The notes beneath the pieces were generated by a model. It did not search any database. It worked only from the letters and a program-made list of their open reading frames with translations, and was not told where the DNA came from. DNA of 64,000 nucleotides, taken from contig NC_080561.1 of the NCBI RefSeq assembly GCF_030253575.1, positions 34,247,564-34,311,563 of the forward strand, in the 5' to 3' direction. This DNA is from Rhododendron vialii (taxonomy: Eukaryota; Streptophyta; Magnoliopsida; Ericales; Ericaceae). Position numbers and translations under genes: made by a program. This document shows positions 55,211 through 64,000 of the stretch, one piece after another. Numbering within the stretch: position 1 is the stretch's first letter; each line of letters begins with the position of its first letter.

Positions 55211-58200
55211 CTAAACTTTTGCTATAATGGGACTTGACACGAATGCCCCGGGTGAAAAGCAACGGACCTCACGAATGAAGGAAACATTTTATTCTTCTAA
55301 CTTCCAAAAGAAGCACAAAAATAAATGGTGAAAAGCAACGGGCCTCACGAATGAAGTAAACATTTTATTCTTCTTACTTCCAAAAGAAGCACAAAAATAA
55401 ATGTAGAGTCAGAAGCATGCAAAATGAACACGGAGTTAACCCCCATTATTTCCAATTCCCAAAAAATGAGAAGGATAAAATCTTTTGTGTGCTTTTGAGT
55501 TGGAAGCACACAAAATGAAAGCATAGTTAACAAAATCACTACCCATTTCAGAAACACCAACAACGAATTCCATTTCAAGACCATAAGACATAAAAAAGGA
55601 GGATCTGCACATAAGAAACGTATATCCTATTTGATTGGCAATTGGTTAATGTCATCCGTCTTGCATGTTTGGAAAATTTTCTAACTTTCCTCAACATGTC
55701 CCTTTAAGTATCCAGAACGTTATACAAAAAATCAAATGCCACCTCAACACCCCATCGTCTCATCAAGCAATGTCACAGATATGATAATACGAAACTAGAT
55801 CTACACAATTTTCTTTCACAATTAACAGTTGGTTTTATTTTTGTTAAAACTTGGGATAAATCTGAGCAACGGAAGATTTGATCTTTGGTTTCAACAGCAA
55901 CATTGAGTGCATCACACGGAGAGATAAAAAGATACAAAAGAACAGGTAGAAAAAAAACACCTTGTGTAATGAAAAGGGTTGGGAAAGGTGAGTAAGACAT
56001 TACATCTGACCTTTACTTCCTTCAATACTGTTGTTGCTGCTGAATCCCATCGTTAGAGTTGGGCGAGACAAGGCTCTCAACGTAGGGATATGCACTAAAA
56101 GATGCAAAACAATTTTGAATCTTAGGATTACTAAATTTGGCATCTTTTGGACAGTACCTCACTAAATGCATCCCAGTACCCACTAAAACTTCATTGTTCT
56201 TCAAAATACACAAAGGTACGGAATAGGCATCATCTGTTGGAGTTAAATAAGGTATCGCAATCAACTTGGTCCAAGACTCTCTGATACCATAGTCCTTCAT
56301 CACCCATACATCAGCACAATCATTATATTGACGCAACACACATAGGCATCCACTTAAAACACCTACTGTGGAGACCAAACAATAGTCTCTATCATAATCA
56401 GGTTGCAAAACCTCCCCATATGTCTCCTTTGCCAAATCAAGAGAAACAATAATATTCCAATAAGAATCAAGCGAAGGCCAATGGAGTGCCCCACTCACAA
56501 ATGGAGTGCCCCACTCACAAATTTCCCCGAATCAGTCGTGTCAAGAGAATGAGGACAGTCTCCAATCCTCCTCCAAGAATGAGTCCTCAACGTATACACC
56601 TCCACTCTTTCCTGAATAAACATATCGACATCGACACCAAGGAAGACCACCACCTTGTAATCGTCAGTACAGTTGTCGTAACCGATACCGCATGTATTGA
56701 TGAAGAGAATATTTGGCATTTTAATATCGGGCAGTTTCGTGGATTTCCTAGTGGCCGGGTTCCATAGATACATCATATAATCTGGAACAGTGATGTACAT
56801 CAACCCGTTACCGGAACCGTTAAACTCAATCCAAACTCTTTCGCGAGGTTTTTCGAAAGGATAGTCGAGGTCAACAGCAGTAGTATCAGACTGCTCATGC
56901 ATAATAGAACTAACGGAACAGGACTTGATTCTTGGATTCAGAAAACCACTAGTTAGGAGCAGTCTGTGGTGGGTATAATCAGTGCTGGCAGATGCTACAT
57001 TAAGATGGGCTCTCGCGAATTTCGGATCGGAAATCAAAGAGCGCCATGATTTGGAAACGCACCTGAATCGCAGTAGAGGCTTGACGGGAACTCTGGAGAG
57101 TATTTCCCCGATGGTTTCGAGCGGGAGATGTGGCAGTCGCCGTGAATCTTCGAACCAAACGTTTTCCCGACGAATGGAGTAGGATTCGATCGCCATAGAT
57201 GGTGCTGGTATGGTGGGGGTTTTTTCTGGGTTCGGGACGTAGATAAAATCATAAAAAGGCATGGAGAAGACACAGAGTCGAAGACCTACTGGTTGTAGAA
57301 TCAAATAATTCTAGGTACCGTTGATTTATGTTGTAACGAGTAAAGTGAATCTTTATCTGTTTCGCTGATTTGTTTTTGATGTGAATCTATACCGTTATTT
57401 TATCTTTTCGGGATATATTTTTTCTGTTCTTAGCATTGATTTTGTAAAATTTTTAGAGAGGTGCCCCGTTGAAATTCTCTCAATTTGAATCGTACATGAT
57501 ACTTTTCGTCTAAACTACATGAATTGCGTGCAATATTCAAATTGTTTTTGATAAATAATATTTTAGTAGATGTATCTGGGAAAATTGATCAGTCTAAATA
57601 TCCTTAAAAACATGCTTGAGTTCTAACATTAAGTTGTTGTTGCATACTTGTATATATATTTTTTCTAATAAAAAGCCAAATCAGTTTGATTTGAGGACTT
57701 AAACCTACACTTCGGTCAATTTTTCTTTCTATAAAAATAATAGTAATAATAATAATTACACTTCCGATCTCCTGTATCAATTTTCTCTTTCCGCCCTCTG
57801 TATTGCGGCTATAGTAATGTCACATTGTCAAGAGTTCAGATGTCTGAACTGTCGAGAAGCGTTGTTCAGTGTTGAATCTTTAGAGCTAGAAAGTTAAATG
57901 ACGTGTTGCATTTAAAAAAGAGAGTATTCCATACTACAAATGAAAATTGGAAATCTAACAATTTTCGTTCTTCTTTCTTAATTTATGTATTACATGGGCG
58001 ACATGGTGGCAACACCGGAAAGATGGTGTTGGTGGAGATAGTGGAGGCATAAAAGTGGAGACTTTATGGAACGAGTTGATAGTGGTAGTGATGGAGTGGT
58101 GATGGTAACCATCATGCATGTGGAGAAGTGGCGGTTTCGTTTATCGAGTACGTTCACCCTTGACTGAAGAAAATGGTTGTAGCAACGACCGTAAAGGAAT

Positions 58201-58375
58201 GATGAAGATAAAGGACAGAAGAAAGCGAAATTAAAATGATAACAACAACAATGAGTGGACCGACAGAGAGTATAAGCCATTCGAAATTGCAGCGGAGGCG
58301 CTTGCGAAAAATAGACGAGGCCACGAGGGTCTTGAGAACACAATCAATATAAGAAATGCCAAATTCTAGCTTTCT
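55020..58375. repeat. F-box block tandem duplication, copy C
   Basis: Collinear with 59670-63990: MULE-like right end, GAAGCAACGGACCTC region, F-box gene, and the noncoding stretch ending AAATGCCAAATTCTAGCTTTCTTTC. It is more diverged than the A/B duplication. Confidence 0.88.
56022..57196 (-). pseudogene. F-box protein (CPR1-like, FBA type), broken by a 20-bp tandem duplication
   Basis: The ATG at 57196 (MAIESYSIRRENVW) leads to an F-box at residues 18-62 ([34 protein letters not shown]). The FBA region follows with [22 protein letters not shown] and [15 protein letters not shown]-box proteins of this type recruit targets to SCF ubiquitin ligases. At 56481-56520 a 20-bp stretch (ATGGAGTGCCCCACTCACAA) is exactly doubled, which shifts the frame after VSGALH and stops it soon after. 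The remaining 155 or so codons ([37 protein letters not shown]) continue in another frame to 56022. The matching site in the other F-box copy has one unit. The truncated product would keep the F-box but lose the end of FBA. Confidence 0.9.
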
Positions 58376-59669
58376 TTCCCCAACATAGTGTTCCTTTCGT
58401 TTTAGCCTCAGATTGTACATTCTTATTTTGTGGGCTATGAAAGAGGAAGAGAGGATACTCTTGCCAAACCTAGGTAAATCCATCTCGAAATAAAATGCCA
58501 ACTATGGCTTATTGAAACTGAAATACAAGAACAATAGGATTGAGAGCGGGAGCGAAACGAGGATTGGGATTGCAAGTACTAGGTTATGTCAATATGATAT
58601 TAACATTTCAAAAACAAATAAAAGAGTACTAGCTCTGATTACCAGCCAATTTTTTTAACATAAAGCAAGTACAAGTCTTCACATCATGACAACTACAATG
58701 TAACCTAAGCCGATTCTAGAAATCAAATCTCCTCGTTCTCAGCTCCTGAAAACATGTAAAGCAATAACATAAGTTAACGCTTATATGCGATATTCCAAAT
58801 AGAAGTTATAATGTGCCATGGACGAGTAATTGAGTAAACAATTCATGTAACAAGGAATTTGTAAAACCGGTTGATCTATAAGTTCCTCAATAAGCAATTC
58901 AATAAAGAACCATTATTATTTTTGTGCACGACCAACCAAAGGTCACTTGAAATACGACCGATCGACAACGGAACACACAATCTAATAAAGCCATAATCTT
59001 ACGGTCCGGGCCTGCTCTGACTGTGAGTTCCCAAAAGAGCAATTATGAAAGTCAACGCAACAAAACCCAAAAGATCGACATGGAATCCTAAGACTATTCG
59101 ATGGCATTAAAGCCATAATCTTCTCTGAATTTCTCTAACTAGAATTAGGTGATGGGACCACCTCAAATTCCATGGAAAGTAAACTTTTGAGGCCTCAACT
59201 AGACATGAAACTCAACTCAATCCGAGTCCAGATGGTGGAGATATAGTTGTTTGAAGTTGGTGGACCGTGCAACAAAAGACTGGTGCCTGGTGCCTAACTC
59301 GTGCCTAATCCACAATCGAGCGCCAAAAACAAAATGTGGCTCTAATTTGCGCCCAATGCCAATGCAACCCTTGTTGAGAGAGATTTCTACAATTCGACAC
59401 AAAGAAAAAAAAGAAGAAAAAACGCCCACGATCTCAATTTCAGTCATCATAATGGAGTATCCAACTCCACATATCAATGCCCAAAATATTGCAAGTATGA
59501 ACATGCAAGACTTGCTAAGAATTGAAGGATTCAAGCTCAAAAACTCATCAATGGTTACCAAACTCATACTTACAAGTAAACTAAGTGAAGACCTGAAAAC
59601 TACTAAAACAAGTGGATTAAGTATGAATTAAACATGCATGGCTTTCAATTCTCGTCGAATTTTCGCTTC
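57197..59669. other. Noncoding; upstream of F-box copy C and spacer
   Basis: 57300-58375 matches 62430-63990. 58376-59669 is present once, and short frames at 58154-58501 and 59217-59631 have no recognised domain. No gene is supported. Confidence 0.5.
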
Positions 59670-60621
59670 TTATTTGGCTTTGGCTACCGTAGGAGTGAGT
59701 CGAGTGACTTCCTCCTTAACTTCCCTAATAAGCATATTCTTTCTCGCGGATTTGTTACGCTTCGAGGCAAGTGCCCAGATTCTAGGATTTTAACCCCACC
59801 TTTGCGATTTTAAAGTTGAGGGGGGTGTATGAGAAAAGTGAATAGATGAGGGGGTGTCCTTCTAAATTTAACCCTAAAGTTTTGCTCTAATAGGACTTGA
59901 CACGAATGCACCTAAAAAAAGGTGAAAGCAACGGACCTCCCGAATGAAGGGAACGTTTTATTCTTCTTCCTTCCAAAAGAAGCACAAAAATAAATGCAGG
60001 GTCGGAAGCATGCAAAATGAACACAGAGTTAACCCCCATAATTTCCACTTCCCAGAGGATAAAAATCTTTTGTGTGCTTTTGAGTTAGAAGCACGCAAAA
60101 TGAAAACGCAGTTAACAAATACAATTTCCACTACCCATTTTAGAAACACTAACAACAAATTCCTTTTCAAGACCATAAGCCATAAAAAAAGAGAGGAGGA
60201 TCTGCACATACCTAACGTATATCCTACTGGATTGGCAATTGGTTAAGTGTCATCCGTCTTGCATGTTTGGAAAATTTTCAAACTTTCCTCAACATGTCCC
60301 TTCAACTATCCGGAATGTTATACAAAAAATCAACAGCCACCTCAACTCCCCATCGTCTCATCAAGCAATGTCACAGATATGATAATATGAAACTAGATCT
60401 ACATTATTTTCTTTCACAATTAACAGTTGGTTTTATTTTTGTTAAGCTTGGAATAAATCTGAGCAATGGAAGATTTGACTTTGGTTTCAAATCAACATTG
60501 AGTACGTCACGAAGAGAGATAAAAAGATACAAAAGAATAGGTGAAAAAAAAAACACCTTGTGCATTGAAAAGAGTTGGGAAAGGAGAGTAAGACATTATA
60601 AGACATCTGACCTTACTTCCT

Positions 60622-61774
60622 TTAATACTGTTGTTGTCGCTGAATCCCATTGTCAGAGTCAAGCGAGACAAGGCTCTCAACATAGGGATATGCTCTATAA
60701 GGTTCAATACTATTTTGAATCGTAGGATAACTAAATTTGGCATCATTTGGATAGTACCACACTAAATGCATCCTATTACCCACTAAAACTTCATTGTTCT
60801 TCAAAATGCACAAAGGTGCGGAATAGGCGACATCTGTTGGAGTTGAATAGGGTATCACAATCAACTCGGTCCAAGACTCTGATACCATAGTCCTTCATCA
60901 CCCATACATCAGCACAATCAGCATATTGGCTCAATACACATAGGCATCCACTTAAAACACCTAATACATAGTCCAAACAACAATCTCTATCATAATCAGG
61001 TTGCAAAACCTCCCCATATGTCTCCTTTGCCAAATCAAGAGAAACAATAATCCAATTAGAATCCCACGAAGTCCAATGAAGCGCCCCACTCACAAATATC
61101 CCCGAATCAGTCCATTCAAGAGAATGAGGACAGTCCCGAATCCTCCTCCAAGAATCAGTCCTTAAAGTATAAACCTCCACTCTTTTCTGAATAGCCCTAT
61201 CAACATGGGCACTAAGGATGACCACCACCTTGTAATCGTCAATAGAATCGTCGTAACCAATACCGCATGTATGGCTGAAGACATTATTTCGCATTTTAAT
61301 AAGGGGCAGTTCCATGGATTTCCTAGTGGCCGGGTTCCATAGATACATTATATATCCTGGAACCATGATGCAAACCAATCCGTTACAGGAACCGTTAAAG
61401 CCAATCCAAACTCTTTTGCGAGGTTTTTCGAAAGGATAATCGTGGTCAACAGCAGTAGTATCAGATTGCTCATGCATAATAGAACTAACGGAACATGACT
61501 TGATATATGGATTCGGACCACCACTAGTTATAAGGAGTAGTCTGTGGTGGGTATAATCAGTGCTGGCAGATGCTAAACTAAGATGGGCTTTCGCGAATTT
61601 CGGATCGGAAATCAAACAGCGCCATGATTTGGAAACGCACCTGAATCGCAGCAGAGGCTTGACGGGAACTCTGGAGAGTATTTCCGCGATGGTTTCGAGC
61701 GGGAGATATGGCAGTGGCCGCGAATCTTCGACCCAAACGTTTTTCCGACGAATGGAGTCGGATTCGATCGCCAT
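60622..61774 (-). pseudogene. F-box protein (CPR1-like, FBA type), broken by a 2-bp loss
   Basis: The ATG at 61774 opens [14 protein letters not shown]. The F-box at about residues 20-62 reads [20 protein letters not shown] then [13 protein letters not shown], followed by [36 protein letters not shown] and [12 protein letters not shown]. At about 60880 a CTCTCT run has lost one CT relative to copy C (GACTCTGATACC against GACTCTCTGATACC). The frame shifts after WVMKDYGIR and ends at 60791 after 327 residues. The conserved ending ([21 protein letters not shown]) is out of frame down to 60622. The break is late, so about 80% of the protein is kept and partial function is possible. Confidence 0.9.
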
Positions 61775-63001
61775 AGATGGTGCTGGTATGGTGGGGGTAT
61801 TTTCGGGGTTCGGGACGGAGATAAAAAGGCGATGGAGAAGACAGAGTCAAAGACGAACGTACTTTATATATTTTTTTGATATTCAAGACGAACGTTCTTC
61901 GTTGTAAAGTTTCTAGGTGACTTGCGCTCCGAACTCTACAAAAATACAGAAAAATAAACAATAATGCCTTTTCGATTTTAGAAAACATACGTACCGCTAT
62001 GTAAGCTAACTTTTTTTTATAGAACCTCATAAAAATATTTTAAAATTTATGCTTATTTTTTTTTATTTTTGTGGGGCCTGAAATAGGCCTTACGTACGTA
62101 CTCCATTTGGAAAAAAAAAAAAATTTAGCAAAGGTGTTACGGTCACTGACCACCGCACGCCTACTTGAGGTCCACTCCAGACTCTATAAAAAGCGATGGA
62201 GAAGGCAGAGTCCGACCCCATTCCAGAAACCTCTTAAAAAAAATAGTAGTTTATTTCATATTTTTAAACTTAAAAATAATGTAAATAAAAATAAATTTTC
62301 AATTTTTTTTGCATTATATAAAAGATCTCGATCTATATTGCATATTTTTAGATTTTAATAAGTTCATAATTTTTTAGTTTGAAATTGCCTTATTAAAAAA
62401 TAAGGACTTTTTTTGCATTCTAAAACGGGACCTCAAAGACCTACTGGTTGTAAAATCAAAATTCTAGGTACCGTTTATTTATCTTTTAAAATGAATCTAT
62501 ACTGCTGATTTATCTTCTGAAGTGAATCTATACCCTTAATTTATCTTTTCGGAATATATTTTCTATATTTCTAGCATTGATCTCGTAAAGTTTCTAGAAA
62601 GGCGGCCCGGTTGGAATTCTCCCAATTTGGATTGTACATGGTGCTTTTCGGCTAAACTACATGAATTGCATGCGTGCAATATTCAAGTTGTTTTTGCTAA
62701 ATAATATTTTAGTAGAAGTATCTAAAAAAAATAATTTGTCTAAAAATCTGTAAAAACATGCTTGAGTTCTACCATTAAGTTGTTGCATACTTGTATTTTT
62801 TTTTTTTCTAATAAAAAGCCAAATCAGTTTGATTTGAGGACATAACCCTACACTTCAGTCAATTTTTCTTTTTATAAAAATAATAGTAATAATAATAATT
62901 ACACTTCTGATCCCCTGTATCAGTTTTCTCTTCCCGCCCTCTGTATTGTGGCTATAGTAATGTCACATTGTCAAGAATTCAGATGTCCCTATTGTGTATA
63001 A
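61775..63001. other. Noncoding; upstream of F-box copy D
   Basis: Relative to copy C there is about 570 bp extra (61860-62430), AT-rich. Within it, GCGATGGAGAAGGCAGAGTC at about 62192 repeats GCGATGGAGAAGACAGAGTC at about 61829. No gene is seen. Confidence 0.5.
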
Positions 63002-63351
63002 GGCCCCGTTTCAGAACTTGAATAAGTTCTTATTTTTTTTCAATAATAAGGTTTGTTCCACAAAATAAGAAGTAAGTACTTATTTTTTGGTTAAGGCAAC
63101 TTTAAGCTTAAAAATCATGTGTTTACGCAAATAATTTTCCTATCAATATACATCTTATTTGATAAATCTCATTGAGACTTTTAATACGGTGCAAAAAAAA
63201 TTGAGAAATTATTTTTCATTTATGTTATTTTTGAGTTTGAAAATATGAAATAAGCTGCTTATTTGAGTTTTCTGAAACAACCCTTCTTATTTTTCTTTGA
63301 GAAGTTTCAAAATAAGTACTTATTTTTTAAGAAGGTTTCTGGAACGGAGCC
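63002..63351. mobile_element. Tourist-like (PIF/Harbinger) MITE
   Basis: 350 bp with ends GGCCCCGTTTCAGAA and, inverted, GGCTCCGTTCCAGAA, flanked by TAA at 62999-63001 and 63352-63354. The interior pairs extensively around AAGTACTTATTTTTT. It is absent from copy C at the equivalent place, so it inserted after that duplication, or C lost it together with about 100 bp of flank. Confidence 0.8.
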
Positions 63352-63354
63352 TAA

Positions 63355-64000
63355 GTGTTATTCCCCCTTACATTTTTTATTATAGTGTATCAGGCATGGG
63401 CCCACAAAGGTCCAATTATACAGTGTAGTCCCCTTGTCAATAACCATAAGGGAACTGTCGAGAAGCGTTGTTCAGCATTGAATCACTAGAGCTGAAAAGT
63501 TAAATGACGTGTTGCATTTTAAAAAAAGAAGTATTCCATACTAAAGAAATGAAAAATGGAAATCTAACAATTTTCGTTCTTCTTTCTTAATTTATGTATT
63601 ACATGGGCAACATGGTGGCAACACCGGAAGAATGGTGTTGGTGGAGATAGTGGGGGCATAAAAGTAGTGACTTCGCGGAAGTTGATAGTGGCAGTGATGG
63701 AGTGGTGATGGTAACCGTCATGCATGTGGAGAAGTGGCAACCATCATTCATGGAGAGAAGTGGCAGTTTCATTTATCGAGTACGTTCACCCTTGGCTAAA
63801 GAAAATAATTGTAGCAACGACCGGAAAGGAATGATGAAGATAAAGGTTAGAAGAAAGCGAAATTAAAATGATAACAGCAACAATGAGCGGACAGACAGAG
63901 TATACGCCATTCAAAATTGCAATGGAGGTGCGCGCGGAAAATAGACGAGGTCTTGAGAACACAATCAATATAAGAAATGCCAAATTCTAGCTTTCTTTCT
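63355..64000. other. Noncoding, counterpart of 57830-58375
   Basis: No gene. It contains a short imperfect duplication of ATGCATGTGGAGAAGTGGCA near 63720-63775 that copy C lacks. Confidence 0.5.

Larger units (their letters stand above)
59670..63990. repeat. F-box block tandem duplication, copy D (reaches the window edge)
   Basis: Counterpart of 55020-58375. It has extra DNA at about 61860-62430 and at 62990-63450 (the latter includes a Tourist-like MITE). Homology continues to the last bases of the window, so the unit may extend further. Confidence 0.88.

Noticed and set aside
54843-55262. 139-residue minus-strand frame in the MULE-like element
   Set aside because: It runs through the terminal repeat and has no recognised domain; possible captured sequence is noted as a finding instead of a gene.
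59251-59631. 126-residue plus-strand frame
   Set aside because: It overlaps an equally long minus-strand frame, shows no domain, and is not kept in the duplicated copy.

Overview
This is a stretch of nuclear DNA from a flowering plant, most likely a woody eudicot. The evidence is AT-rich intergenic DNA full of (GA)n and (TA)n microsatellites, plant-specific NAC and F-box genes, a PPR gene remnant, a Ty1/copia retrotransposon primed by initiator-Met tRNA, a tRNA-derived SINE, and MULE, hAT and Tourist DNA transposons. I cannot name the species. Few genes look intact. Most of the window records repeated local duplication, transposon insertion and gene decay.

Layout. Positions 1-3606 hold the 5' part of a minus-strand copia element: 5' LTR, tRNA primer site, gag and a broken start of pol. 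A long direct duplication then fills most of the window: copy A from 3607 to about 23310 and copy B from about 31185 to about 52785. Each copy carries, in the same order, an F-box-associated gene remnant without an F-box, a PPR C-terminal remnant, a minus-strand NAC gene (NAC-1), a foldback MULE-type element, a second foldback, noncoding DNA, and a plus-strand NAC gene (NAC-2). NAC-1 and NAC-2 also share upstream sequence in opposite orientation, so an older inverted duplication came before the block duplication. The copies differ by dated insertions. A has a 457-bp hAT element (empty site in B) and a 2.7-kb segment between short direct repeats. B has a complete 5379-bp MULE (empty site in A) about 360 bp upstream of its NAC-2. 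The spacer from 23.3 to 31.2 kb holds a 5' fragment of a tubulin-folding-cofactor-B-like gene, a SINE, a foldback MITE and microsatellites.

The right end (53.2-64 kb) carries a second, smaller tandem duplication. Its two CPR1-like F-box genes are each broken by a different small mutation: a 20-bp tandem duplication in one and a 2-bp loss in the other. Fragments of an unrecognised gene lie beside them.

The most interesting object is the MULE at 46100-51478. It has perfect 112-bp terminal inverted repeats and a 9-bp target duplication. It encodes a full-length MURA-type transposase in three exons, with PB1-like, DNA-binding, DDE, SWIM and CCHC parts and a Gly/Arg-rich tail. A second, convergent gene encodes a 138-aa GRF-type zinc-finger protein with a C-terminal membrane segment. 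This arrangement mirrors mudrA/mudrB of maize MuDR, but with an unrelated second protein, and may be a two-gene transposition system.
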